A DNA stretch of 46,284 nt from CAZSHG01 sp964606695 [NCBI: uncultured bacterium] (GCA_964606695.1 CAZSHG010000023.1:1-46284); one strand, 5' to 3'. Shown: positions 19,301 through 26,188, numbered from the stretch's first letter. The notes: generated by a model from the letters alone, not told the origin. Program-made: numbers and translations.

Positions 19301-19889
19301 CGTAAAGAGCCTCTTCGGCGTCGTCGTTCGTGCGAATTTCGAGAGCCTCGCCGTCGGATGGGCCGGTATATGCAGTTCGAATATCGACCGGGCCGGAATC
19401 TGCGGTGATGAGATATCCCGCGCCGGGGCCGCCCTGATCGTAAGCGCCGTCGAGCGTGTTCGGTAATAGATCCGTCGCCACGTAATTGCCCAGGCTGTCG
19501 GCCTTCACGGCATAATATGCCGAATCGACATACTGAGCCGAAAGGGCGAAGGGAACAGTCGCAAGCTGAACAAGCGGATCGAAGGCGCTACCCTCGACGA
19601 CCAGTTCCATATAAAGATCGCCCATAAGTTCGGTCTGGTCTAAATCGACGTCGTATTGGATGTCGAAAAGTCCCTTAACCACCGGAACATCGACCAACGC
19701 GTCCGTAGATAATAGCGTTGCAGTCCCGGCGTCGGGGCCGTCGTAGATATTGATTGTCATATCGACGGTGTCGTTGATTCCGACTCCCGATGCGTCCGTA
19801 AGCTTGCCCTGATAATTAAAGATTTCGGGCACAGCAAAACTGGCTGTTACGAGAGCGATGAGAAGCAGAAAGAGAATCTTTCTTCCCAT
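13314..19889 (-). CDS. Giant (2191-residue) mosaic surface protein
   Basis: An exported protein with signal peptide MGRKILFLLLIALVTASFA. Residues 20-115 form the FNYQGKLTDASG...VPFAL domain that often opens tail-fibre-like surface proteins. Then come short fibre modules (such as KLKWHDGASWQDF). There are two MAM/adhesin-like beta-sandwiches, at about 346-506 and 628-798. GEL[IV]ADSIQA modules occur four times, near residues 595, 866, 1362 and 1745, and a 36-residue FVADTIEARNEYTYF module occurs twice. A right-handed beta-helix fills about 1785-2191 (NosD/pectate-lyase-like, with TIEDAMNAITV and PGSYTPTRDIIVPTGVHLRG). There is no PNPFN sorting domain and no visible anchor. The ATG has AGGAGG 4-5 bases upstream; a longer frame starts 36 bases earlier without such a site. 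It is probably an adhesin or surface-layer fibre. Confidence 0.8.
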   Translation of the reverse strand: MGRKILFLLLIALVTASFAVPEIFNYQGKLTDASGVGINDTVDMTINIYDGPDAGTATLLSTDALVDVPVVKGLFDIQYDVDLDQTELMGDLYMELVVEGSAFDPLVQLATVPFALSAQYVDSAYYAVKADSLGNYVATDLLPNTLDGAYDQGGPGAGYLITADSGPVDIRTAYTGPSDGEALEIRTNDDAEEALYVYNAGAGPAIFCSGDLRINGEIWSNDDIKVHLDKNESVSDEMFYVVNDTGVTVFSVDEHGDAMILGELDPASVTFQPQTVVPTGAEGKVYYDDSEGKLKWHDGASWQDFGSGTGPTGDFIWDQDTAAQNADFWIENEGEFGVYMSATEIDLLYEEFEGTWPVVGWTILGVAWDRNDNWGRTNYAGGDGYCADADADAYGGACDGHLQTPSIDISTLSNATLEFIASYNYIGGDSANVNISTDGGATWIPLLHWEEDHSAYGPGELVSISLDPYIGYSVIIDFYYYADSWDWYFMVDNVRVFTTEYSTPAPKIIADGPNGNIELIDPAGDVIFDGTGLTTTGGAGIVGYDNATSGLAATNVQEAIDELSGASFDTLWAGDLGDVSDTIYAMDNFFVNGELIADSIQAVADMIFLDDNITVDGCGTFGGGVAPTTTIYSESFDGGSTPTGWAETGATGSAALSYATTSSHPTGITPSDGTHMVIFNSWTASWDDQIQLEQTTSFSTVGYSNIMVNLDVYHDVTYTNLDSVVLHYSTDGAIWTPVTTWLRYDGSTGWATESVTLPAAADNQATVYLALLFVSQYGNDIHVDNLVVSAPTGAPPPAVDICDGNITADGDIEGSSFTLDGVTITEWPTGGGVENDTIWSESGNPDDTIVVMSQLKVYGELIADSIQAVGPVIEMDDHVDVHGDLNADATVRAVDVIASNDVNANTSMTLNGVTITAWPGGGATGSLDAAYDYLAPGGGRIIQADAGPVIIDGMGVPDTVLTVLGYNPAGPAMFVGNLGGPTAIEGIGDLWMHGAIISDILVSTPVITNFMGDTVFVESNLWAQEFVADTIEARNEYTYFKDAIWIEDSIWMDGAWHTTWGGGGAGQWEDAGIYKRVIGNDNIRAYEADDVYGLYAVNGYNDGDHSAVFGYGRQTDDYDYNIIGVWGTADGPSSDYYGEAIGVLGSADQTTSWYSVGVYGRLTDDATSQPGYLTGPWANSAILGDGNSLGYSGYFTGGELYVDTSATFNYNIFVEETLQFSYNSYIYYGDGPLGYALYYSPDPSASGEQHNFLIGGNLAAQIFSGGIIVDTAQVTDIYADGDTVFVHDKLWAEEFVADTIEARNEYTYFKDAIWIEDSIWMDGAWRTSWGGGVVDFDTIQGTHRDTLVVMNDFKILGELIADSIQAAGDVIELDDSIQVWGAAGVNGNIRDYGTYYGYPLPLEEGISLVQDHLGLIPPANYSLGYADYRDDQLRGWGVHHLLGGFGSYDPISIQYAATYGGVEGMAGPSAMGGLGVSGPAINAAVSGVSMDPLYYAGFFVGDVMMDGKVTVTDSLIVLGDAHIAGVLDPTGVGFEPVASNPLPTGVPGIFVDSADDDLYYYDGISTINVSSGGGGGSLQAAYDGGNSITTSGGNAVSITASSGDALYVNHTSGGNGIYNDANYWSPTGNISIGTGNFHTSSGIYQSNEDFVAKIDADNDADNMFHVRNSGDVNVFSIEEDGDVYIISGIYDGSSFGTAGQVLTTDGSDVSWVDLPASSVDFDTINATRHDTVVVSEALKVMGELVADSIQAVGDIIEMDDSVDVIGGVSLLDDSTYRTDWEPLYVITVGQDNADFMTIEDAMNAITVNAWTNVLVDVAPGSYTPTRDIIVPTGVHLRGSGMDVTTIILANVAVEGEISRIHVTGDGIVTSIFGRADECWFECGVDAGSAASMTGSEILGCRIQSSISPMNLVDRGRLLDCYLEITTNATGLWDIDDNNIITPITIISGDFHVCGNQFTYNGSINLQNGKLYCESNVFKLLEGVAIMIQSGQAEIKANHFDEIGQQAIYIIGGEVNILSNDFNACGISNPPAVIDASSLGEMFAVNIIGNHIDGKGLIAGTTGGIILSSPEEGCLASVKDNIIERYYTGVTCQDMNSIPTDPLMPIDNNIIYKNVSNGLDLSIGRYLVVNNQIYNNAQGGSGVDLSETGATQLTASNNVLDLYSSTFTPVPGAFNTNSAGTMWGGGQPGQLP
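15914..16022 (-). repeat. Internal direct duplication, copy A (109 bp)
   Basis: A 109-base stretch repeated at 16721-16829 with three mismatches in the bases compared. It encodes the IEDSIWMDGAW and FVADTIEARNEYTYF module of the giant surface protein. Such low divergence at the DNA level points to recent duplication or gene conversion. Confidence 0.85.
16721..16829 (-). repeat. Internal direct duplication, copy B (109 bp)
   Basis: Partner of the copy at 15914-16022, 807 bases away and in the same reading frame (807 = 3 x 269), so recombination between the copies would delete 269 residues without a frameshift. Confidence 0.85.
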
Positions 19890-19982
19890 AATTCCTCCTG
19901 ATTTATTTTTTGTTTTTCTGGACATTCAAAATTATACCGGCAAACACCGGTGGGTTAAAACCAATAATCAGATTCTGTAAAC

Positions 19983-20011
19983 AATATAACGCGACCGAGT
20001 ATCAGTTACAA
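19983..20011 (-). promoter_or_regulatory. Promoter of the giant surface-protein gene
   Basis: On the minus strand there is TTGTAA, a 17-base spacer and TATATT, about 94 bases before the ATG at 19889. The -35 word overlaps the end of the 46-bp direct repeat copy, so the repeat sits where an upstream activator or UP element would bind. Confidence 0.5.
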
Positions 20012-20055
20012 AATAACATATTTGTATGGTTAAGCAAGACATTTTTTATTAAATA
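20010..20055. repeat. 46-bp direct repeat, copy 1
   Basis: Identical over 46 bases to 21399-21444. It lies 121 bases upstream of the giant gene's ATG and immediately upstream of its promoter. Confidence 0.9.
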
Positions 20056-20077
20056 CTTGATTAATCTTTTTCGTCCG

Positions 20078-21292
20078 TTAACGGAGGACAATTAACTTCC
20101 CCACCGAAATTCTCGTTGTAGAATGGACCTTAATCAGATATTGCCCGGAGGGTATTTTATCGTCCGGTTCCCAGATGAAATATCCGTCGGACGAGACCTT
20201 TCCTTTAACGGACGTCGCCACCAACCTTCCGGAACAATCGTATAACTCAACGGATTTGACATTTTCAAAAGGCGCTTCAATACTGAAACTCGAATTCCCA
20301 GGATTTGGATATACAAAAATATCGCTTAAGTCCGATGGTTTGTGTCTTTCCTCGATCTTAAGCGGGAGATAGCGAACTTCCACAGAATCCATCCAATCGG
20401 CAGACTGAATTGAATCGCCATAAGCGTATTGTAAGACACATTCGCCGGTGTCCTCGAATTGATAATGATACAGGAACGCCGTTGTATGAAGCCGTGCAAT
20501 ACTCCTTTGTTCCTCCCTCGTGATATCCGCCCCGGAATCGAACCAATCGCAAACACTGGATTCGTCACAATAATAGCAATGATTGGCACCATTAACCAGC
20601 GCAAAAGCTCCAGGAGGAGGTTTGTCTACCCAGAATGCCGAATAGACGTCTTCCCATGGTGCCGTGCCATCATTTTCACCGGTCAGCATCATTACCGGCG
20701 TGGTGATATGCTCATCGACTGTTTCCGGGTCACTCTGCGGACTTGCGTAAGACACTATAGCCCGGAGCGTATCGCCTATATGATAGATGCTGTCAGGATA
20801 ATTGACATACCTGTCGCCAGCGAGGAGCGATATGCTTCCTCCCATACTGTGTCCGACAAAGGCCCAATTATCGACATCCACCGCGCCCTCGAAAATGTCT
20901 CCAGGGTCGTCGTTTAGATCGGCGACATAATGAGCCGCAGTGATAATCAATCGCGAACGGTAATTGTGATTTGGAGTGAATACCGGATTCGAAATCGTCG
21001 GCAGGACTGTGATGAAACCGTGACTAGCGAAATGTTCGCCGTAACTGTAGTATTTGTCGATACCGATGTTGAAACCGTGTCCGAAAACAACAATAGGGCA
21101 TGGCACGGCGGCGGCGGGAATCGTATCGTTGATTACGGGATAATAAATTCGAGAGCCGGACATCGTTTCATCTTCCGAAGGTATATCCTCGGTTCGATAC
21201 GACAAATTATAAGGTCCCGGTGAGGAAAAATCCGGGCATTGGGCGAAGACCGGTGTCAGCAAGAGAAGAAATGTGAGAATTTTCCGGTTCAT
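20078..21292 (-). CDS. Secreted alpha/beta hydrolase with sorting tail
   Basis: A 404-residue exported esterase- or lipase-like protein. A signal peptide (MNRKILTFLLLLTPVFAQ) is followed by an alpha/beta-hydrolase core. The nucleophile is S149 in GHSMGGS, the acid is probably D208 in LTGENDGTAPW, and the base is probably H238 in NGANHCYYC. FGHGFNIG is the oxyanion-hole region. The fold class resembles chlorophyllase, PAF-acetylhydrolase and dienelactone hydrolase enzymes; the substrate is unknown. The last 85 or so residues form a PNPGNSSFSIE sorting domain ending VGKLIVLR. No convincing Shine-Dalgarno precedes the ATG at 21292; a TTG lies two codons earlier. The gene is flanked on both sides by identical 46-bp repeats. 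Confidence 0.8.
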   Translation of the reverse strand: MNRKILTFLLLLTPVFAQCPDFSSPGPYNLSYRTEDIPSEDETMSGSRIYYPVINDTIPAAAVPCPIVVFGHGFNIGIDKYYSYGEHFASHGFITVLPTISNPVFTPNHNYRSRLIITAAHYVADLNDDPGDIFEGAVDVDNWAFVGHSMGGSISLLAGDRYVNYPDSIYHIGDTLRAIVSYASPQSDPETVDEHITTPVMMLTGENDGTAPWEDVYSAFWVDKPPPGAFALVNGANHCYYCDESSVCDWFDSGADITREEQRSIARLHTTAFLYHYQFEDTGECVLQYAYGDSIQSADWMDSVEVRYLPLKIEERHKPSDLSDIFVYPNPGNSSFSIEAPFENVKSVELYDCSGRLVATSVKGKVSSDGYFIWEPDDKIPSGQYLIKVHSTTRISVGKLIVLR

Positions 21293-21398
21293 ATCCAAAA
21301 ATGTTGTGTTACAAAGGGCGATGAAGGTCTAAAATGCGACAAAATAGCCATCAAAAGCTAAAAATGCATCCGTTGAACCGAAAATCAAGCCAATATTG

Positions 21399-21444
21399 AA
21401 AATAACATATTTGTATGGTTAAGCAAGACATTTTTTATTAAATA
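21399..21444. repeat. 46-bp direct repeat, copy 2
   Basis: Identical to 20010-20055 and in the same orientation. It lies 107 bases upstream of the alpha/beta-hydrolase ATG, almost the same distance as copy 1 from the giant gene. The minus strand contains TTGCTT and, 16 bases on, TATTTT. Confidence 0.9.
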
Positions 21445-21505
21445 ATGATTGATGTTCGATGAAGCATGCGAGGGGCGAAAAAGTCCATTTCGGAAGGCAT
21501 TTTCT

Positions 21506-21620
21506 CTTTGCAAATCTTACTTTTCTCTTTGCAAATTTAACTTTTCCCTTTGCAAGGATTACTTTGCCCTTTGCAAGGATTACTTTTCTCTTTGCAAATG
21601 GCGTTTTGCTCATTGCAAAG
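21506..21620. repeat. 21-bp tandem repeat, five and a half copies
   Basis: Units start at 21506, 21527, 21548, 21569 and 21590, with a partial unit at 21611. Each begins CTTTGCAA (the last CATTGCAA) and varies in its second half. Read on the minus strand it encodes a basic heptad, [FL]AK[RG]KV[IKR], within a 64-codon frame (21419-21613) that starts at ATG but has no ribosome site. Read on the plus strand it gives FSLCKxx heptads. Confidence 0.92.
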
Positions 21621-21686
21621 ACTTGAGTATCAAGGAGTTAGGAGAAATAACAAATTTCAAATGTCAAATGGCAAATGAACTACATC

Positions 21687-21772
21687 GTCATTGCGAGGAG
21701 TTTTTCGACGAAGCAATCCTTTTCGTTATATGGGAGATTGCCGCGTCGGGCATTTGCCCTTCTCGCAATGAC
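21687..21772. repeat. 86-base palindromic intergenic element (CATTGCGAG type)
   Basis: Outer arms GTCATTGCGAG (21687-21697) and CTCGCAATGAC (21762-21772) are perfect inverted repeats. Nested inside are CGACG/CGTCG (21706-21710 and 21744-21748) and GCAATC/GATTGC (21713-21718 and 21736-21741). The whole can fold into one long hairpin. Similar GTCATTGCGAG palindromes are dispersed between genes in many bacteria (from memory, not searched). Confidence 0.75.
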
Positions 21773-21810
21773 ATAGGCGGACGGTTGGGTCGGTTTCATC
21801 GATTAATAAG

Positions 21811-21838
21811 TTGCATTTGGCGAATGGATTTCTATAAT
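21811..21838 (+). promoter_or_regulatory. Promoter of the metalloprotease gene
   Basis: TTGCAT, a 16-base spacer and a perfect TATAAT. Predicted transcription starts near 21845, leaving a leader of about 28 bases before the ATG at 21873. Confidence 0.6.
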
Positions 21839-21872
21839 TATCGTGATATTTGAAATCATGAATGGAATCGCC

Positions 21873-23432
21873 ATGAGAAAAAACATCTTCATTATATTAT
21901 TATTGTTTGTCTCGATTGCAGTTCACGCGAGGACGCCGGAGGAGAAATGCGGCACGATATCGATTATGAAAACCCTTCGAGGCGACCCGGGCGGCATGAA
22001 CCCGGAATTGCTTGCTGTCAAACGGATAACGCGGCCATCGCTTCCTTATAATTACGATACGCCGGAGGGGAATTTCAAGATTCATTACGCCCTCGACGGT
22101 TTCGACGCGGTCGATTCGGTGGGTTATGCCCATAAAATCGGCGATTATATGGAGCATTGCTGGAGCTTTTATATCGATAGCATGGGTTACCTCTCTCCGC
22201 CTTCGGACGGCATTCTTGGCGGCGATTCCCGCTACGATGTTTATCTTCGGAACATATCCGCTTACGGGATGACATATCCTGGCACTGATGGCGGCCAGCC
22301 GTGGGACGATCTCACAAGTTACATCGAATTGGACAACGATTACGACGGCGTTTACCCGAACGACGACCCGGATGGCCCCGTGGCGGGTGCGATGCGAGTA
22401 ACTTCGGCGCACGAGCTTCATCACGCGTTTCAATTTGGGTTATATGGCGGTTGTGGGGTCTGGATTGCCGAGATGTCCAGCGTATCGATGGAGGAGAGGT
22501 TATATCCTTTGGTGAACGATTATGTTTGGCTTATCGATTATATGCTCGAAGCGCCCGATATGCCTATCAATTATAATTATGGTTGGCACATGTATGGTAT
22601 GGGTCTTTATGCTCAGTATTGGAACATGGTTTATGGAGATGCTTTTCTGGCGACGGTCTGGGACACGATGCGATATATTCACGATGAAGAAGCGCTTTTC
22701 GGGACGTGTGCGAAATATTCAATCGAGTTGGCCGAGGATATGGCCGATTTTGCCTGTAGGGCTTTGTTCGTCGGTTCGCGCGACTGCGGTTTCTTTCCTG
22801 ACGGTGCGGGTATGAGTGATATGGATGTTTGTCGGACACATTCGTCTTATCCGGCGTCGGGGACGCCATCGCCTCAGCCTTACGGTTACGGCATGAGTTT
22901 CATCTTATTCGAGGAGTTTGGTGGCGAGGCGACGGATATGGTAGTCGAATTTGACGGCGCGGACGGCGCGGATTGGGCGGTTCGAGCAGTGTGGAAGAAC
23001 GGGGATTCTATCGCGGTTTATCCGATATATATCGGCGATTTCGGAGTGGGGGAGGTTACGGTGCCGCTTGCGAACAACGCGGAGATGATAGGTCTGGCGG
23101 TTGTTCCCATTGGCGATTACGGCGAGAGATATAATTACAGTTATTCCTCGTCGCTCGTCCCGAGTTCGATAAATGAGAGTGAATTTCCTGATGAGATAGA
23201 GTTTTGTTTATCGCCTAATCCTTTTAACTCGGTATGTGAGATAAAACTTCCTGAAGCGTCGGATGTGATAATTTATAATTTAAAGGGGCAAATAGTTCGC
23301 GATTTTTCGAATTCGAAATCACGAATACTATGGGACGGCAGGAATTCGAACGGCGACGAATTGCCTTCCGGGGTTTATTATATCGCCCTGCAAGATGTTG
23401 GATTGTCCGCCCCTGTGGTTTTATTGAAGTAG
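21873..23432 (+). CDS. Secreted zinc metalloprotease (MXAN_6640-like) with sorting tail
   Basis: A 519-residue exported protein with signal peptide MRKNIFIILLLFVSIAVHA. The zinc-binding motif is HELHH (H180, E181, H184) in TSAHELHHAFQFG, and E200 in CGVWIAEMSS is a likely third ligand. The layout, with FKIHYALDGFDAVD before the motif and MEERLYP after it, fits the MXAN_6640-type putative metalloproteases. The C-terminal sorting domain begins FCLSPNPFNSVCEI and ends APVVLLK. I chose the ATG at 21873, directly before the signal peptide; two earlier in-frame ATG/ATA-type starts add only 5-10 residues and have no ribosome site. Substrate unknown. Confidence 0.78.
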   Translation: MRKNIFIILLLFVSIAVHARTPEEKCGTISIMKTLRGDPGGMNPELLAVKRITRPSLPYNYDTPEGNFKIHYALDGFDAVDSVGYAHKIGDYMEHCWSFYIDSMGYLSPPSDGILGGDSRYDVYLRNISAYGMTYPGTDGGQPWDDLTSYIELDNDYDGVYPNDDPDGPVAGAMRVTSAHELHHAFQFGLYGGCGVWIAEMSSVSMEERLYPLVNDYVWLIDYMLEAPDMPINYNYGWHMYGMGLYAQYWNMVYGDAFLATVWDTMRYIHDEEALFGTCAKYSIELAEDMADFACRALFVGSRDCGFFPDGAGMSDMDVCRTHSSYPASGTPSPQPYGYGMSFILFEEFGGEATDMVVEFDGADGADWAVRAVWKNGDSIAVYPIYIGDFGVGEVTVPLANNAEMIGLAVVPIGDYGERYNYSYSSSLVPSSINESEFPDEIEFCLSPNPFNSVCEIKLPEASDVIIYNLKGQIVRDFSNSKSRILWDGRNSNGDELPSGVYYIALQDVGLSAPVVLLK

Positions 23433-23544
23433 TTTTCTGACTTATTTCGGAACAGTATTCAAAGAATCAGTCGTTTTGATTTGCTAATTCTCCTAATTCA
23501 CTTAAATTATAGATAACTGAAGTAAACCTCTTTTTGGAGGAATG

Positions 23545-25740
23545 ATGAGTCAAAAGCCCATTTACATCGCTTTTCTATGGCATATGCATCAGCCGGTTTA
23601 CACGGAACCCGGCTCGAACGTGGCTCTTATGCCGTGGACGAGACTTCACGCATACAAGGATTACGCGGATCTTCCACTCTGGTGTGAGGCTAATAGATTT
23701 CCCTGCACCTTCAATCTCGTTCCCTGTCTTCTCGACCAGATAGAGGGTTACGGGAAAGGCGAATTGACAGACATATATCTTCGGCTTTGTGAAATACCTA
23801 TAGATGAATTGAGTAGCGACGACAGAGCCTTTATCGCGACCAGGTTTTTCGTAGCTAACGAGCAAAATTTAATAAATCGTCATCCCCGGTATAAAGAATT
23901 GCTCCACAAGAGGGGCAAAGACAGTATGCTGGATGCGACTCGTGCGGCGGGTCTTTTCGATGATCAGGAGATTCTCGATTTGACTGTTCTTCAAAATCTC
24001 GCATGGTTCGGAGAACATCTTCGCAATAGGGACGAGGTCAAAGAGTTTATCGATAAGGGGCGTGATTTTTCGGAAGAGGACCGTGCGAGGATTCTGGAGG
24101 TCGGTCGAGAGTGGATAAGCGGCATTATTCCATTATACAAGAGATTATGGCATGAGGGTTTCATCGAATTATCCTTTTCGCCATATTATCATCCTATTTT
24201 GCCGCTCCTTTGTAGAACTAAGGTTGGAACTGAAGCCGATCCTTCGACTCCGTTGCCTGAGGAATCGTTCCGTGCACCAGAAGATGCCAGGAGTCAAATT
24301 GTTCGCGGTCTTGATAGGTTCGAGGAATTTTTCGGAAAAAGACCTATAGGCATGTGGCCCAGTGAAGGCAGTGTGTCGGAGGATGTCATGCCGCTTCTCA
24401 AAGACCTCGATATAAAGTGGATTGCCACCGACGAATCGATCCTTCATAAGTCGCTTCAGTTGTCTTCTTCCTATGAGTTTGGAAGATTTTGCACTGCAAC
24501 GCTGTATCAAGCTTATCAGGTTATCCGTAAAGGGAGACCGGTAAATCTGTTTTTCCGTGACCATAGGCTTTCGGACAAAATCGGTTTCGATTATTCTGGT
24601 GCGAACCTGGATGAGGCTGTGGACGAATTCTTAGCAAATCTTGAACGTATCCGCAACAGCCTTCAGGATGACGACGACTATATCGTTTCGATAATCCTCG
24701 ACGGCGAAAACGCATGGGAATACTTCCCGAAAAATGGCCAGGAATTTCTCAATAAACTCTTCAGTCGGATCAATGAAACGGAATTTGCCCAGCCTATAAC
24801 TTTTGAGGACTACCTGGAAAAGCATCCCGATTCGAGAGTATTGGAGAGGATAGCCGCAGGAAGCTGGATTAACGGCGATTTCAAAACGTGGATAGGCGCT
24901 CAGGAGAAAAACCGTGCCTGGAACGAGTTGATTTGTGCGCATGGGGCATATTCTGGAACTGTAAGCCTTCTGGACGAAAATGCGGTTAAAGGTGCATATA
25001 ATGAGATTCTCATCGCGGAAGGTTCGGATTGGTTCTGGTGGTTCGGGGATACTAACTTCACGCCTAATATAGAGGATTTCGATATACTATTCCGATCCCA
25101 TCTTCGCGCGGTATATGATAATCTCGGACTTCCTGCTCCGCCTTCACTCGACGAACCGATATTTTCCGGCAGTCCGGTGAGAAAACCGGTTCGTCCGCCG
25201 TTAGAGCTTTTCACACCGAAGCTTGACGGTCGAAGCACCGACTATTACGAATGGGCGATTGCGGGGTTGTATGAACCGTCCGGTTTTGCCGGCGCGATGC
25301 ACGGGATTTCCGAGAACCGGATGATAACGAGGCTATACTTCGGTTTCGATAAAGATAATCTCTATATCAGATTAGATACAAAAAACCTCGCCCGAAACAT
25401 GCTGGCAAAGACTGAATCTATTGCGGTGGAATTTCCCGGCAAGAACCGTTACCGAATAGTTATCACTCCCGGCATCGACGGCCCGATGTCTTTTCTGCAG
25501 GAGTTCAAAGAAGACCGCGCTAATTGGCGCGGCGTGGATGGTGGAGTTAAATTCGCCGCCGACGACGTTGTCGAAATGGCAATTTCGTTCAATTCCATCA
25601 AAGCGGTTCCGGGGAAGCCGAGAGAATTCTTCGCATACATATTCTACGGAGATAAAATAGTCGAGAGATTCCCTACCAGCGGCTACCTTCAAACGGAAAT
25701 TCCGGGCGACGATTTTGACGAAATTCGCTGGACGGTCTAA
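23545..25740 (+). CDS. Glycoside hydrolase family 57 (alpha-amylase/glucanotransferase type)
   Basis: A 731-residue cytoplasmic enzyme acting on alpha-glucans. GH57 motifs occur in order: HMHQPVY (residues 13-19), YYHPILPLL (about 214-222), GMWPSEGS with nucleophile E274, KWIATDES with acid/base D296, and IILDGENAWEYF (about 388-399). The C-terminal 200 residues form a beta-rich domain (LYFGFDKDNLYIRLDTK). Exact specificity (amylase, 4-alpha-glucanotransferase or branching) cannot be read from this. Two adjacent ATGs follow GGAGG; I took the second because of its 4-base spacing. It is followed directly by the RseC-like gene. Confidence 0.9.
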   Translation: MSQKPIYIAFLWHMHQPVYTEPGSNVALMPWTRLHAYKDYADLPLWCEANRFPCTFNLVPCLLDQIEGYGKGELTDIYLRLCEIPIDELSSDDRAFIATRFFVANEQNLINRHPRYKELLHKRGKDSMLDATRAAGLFDDQEILDLTVLQNLAWFGEHLRNRDEVKEFIDKGRDFSEEDRARILEVGREWISGIIPLYKRLWHEGFIELSFSPYYHPILPLLCRTKVGTEADPSTPLPEESFRAPEDARSQIVRGLDRFEEFFGKRPIGMWPSEGSVSEDVMPLLKDLDIKWIATDESILHKSLQLSSSYEFGRFCTATLYQAYQVIRKGRPVNLFFRDHRLSDKIGFDYSGANLDEAVDEFLANLERIRNSLQDDDDYIVSIILDGENAWEYFPKNGQEFLNKLFSRINETEFAQPITFEDYLEKHPDSRVLERIAAGSWINGDFKTWIGAQEKNRAWNELICAHGAYSGTVSLLDENAVKGAYNEILIAEGSDWFWWFGDTNFTPNIEDFDILFRSHLRAVYDNLGLPAPPSLDEPIFSGSPVRKPVRPPLELFTPKLDGRSTDYYEWAIAGLYEPSGFAGAMHGISENRMITRLYFGFDKDNLYIRLDTKNLARNMLAKTESIAVEFPGKNRYRIVITPGIDGPMSFLQEFKEDRANWRGVDGGVKFAADDVVEMAISFNSIKAVPGKPREFFAYIFYGDKIVERFPTSGYLQTEIPGDDFDEIRWTV

Positions 25741-25756
25741 ATCTGGAGGGATAAAT

Positions 25757-26188
25757 ATCGGGTATTTAAACGAAATCGCCGAAGTTATCGAAACCGATCC
25801 ATACAAAATCAGGGTGAAAGTTCTGACTTCCGAGGGATGCAAGACCTGCTCCATGAAAGAAAACTGCGCCCTCTCCACGGGCAAAGAATGGCTTTTAACC
25901 TTAAGCCCCGACGAGAATATAGAAGTCGGCGATCTTGTGAGAATAGAAATCTCCAGTGGAAATTACCTCGCCGCGGGGGCGCTCGTTTTTCTTCTGCCAT
26001 TACTACTCATGGCAATAATGTATTTTATCGGTCGAATGCTGTTTGATAGCGGTTTTGCAGTTGCAGGCGCGTTCGTTGGATTGGGTATTGGCATATTGGT
26101 TGCGTATCTTATCGGTCGTGGTAAGGGCGCCGAGAAGTTTCGATACAGGATCATCGAAGTCCTTCCGAAAAACCCTGACGCCCCATGA
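25757..26188 (+). CDS. RseC/MucC-family membrane protein with apparent ATC start
   Basis: A 143-residue protein of the RseC/MucC family, known as a component of SoxR-reducing and sigma-E-linked systems. The cytoplasmic N-terminus has the cysteine motif GCKTCSMKENC (C28, C31, C37). Two membrane helices follow at about 70-92 and 100-120. There is no ATG, GTG or TTG after the GH57 stop. A full GGAGGG (25745-25750) is followed, six bases later, by an in-frame ATC. The only canonical alternative is a TTG at 25715 inside GH57, without a ribosome site. I therefore place the start at ATC, with the start codon uncertain. Rnf genes, its frequent partners, are not in the window. Confidence 0.75.
   Translation: MGYLNEIAEVIETDPYKIRVKVLTSEGCKTCSMKENCALSTGKEWLLTLSPDENIEVGDLVRIEISSGNYLAAGALVFLLPLLLMAIMYFIGRMLFDSGFAVAGAFVGLGIGILVAYLIGRGKGAEKFRYRIIEVLPKNPDAP

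Larger units (their letters stand above)
21293..21872. other. 580-base divergence region between minus- and plus-strand gene blocks
   Basis: No convincing protein gene. It contains copy 2 of the 46-bp repeat, the 21-bp tandem repeat, an 86-base palindromic element and a rightward promoter, each listed separately. Both strands stay open through the tandem repeat only because its period is a multiple of three. Confidence 0.8.

Noticed and set aside
19935-19952. Small ACCGG/CCGGT hairpin in the giant gene's leader
   Set aside because: Only five base pairs; too weak to call a regulatory structure.
20074-20085. Palindrome TCCGTTAACGGA at the hydrolase stop codon as an operator or terminator
   Set aside because: Overlaps coding sequence, has no loop and no T-run; probably chance.
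21419-21613. Minus-strand 64-codon basic heptad peptide as a protein gene
   Set aside because: No ribosome site, and the frame is open only because the repeat period is a multiple of three; it also runs into the 46-bp repeat. Kept as a finding, not as a gene.
21506-21620. CRISPR-like array
   Set aside because: The 21-base units are contiguous, without spacers, and no cas genes are nearby.
23470-23544. Promoter before the GH57 gene
   Set aside because: The region is AT-rich, with a TTGCTA, but no -10 box at an acceptable distance stood out.
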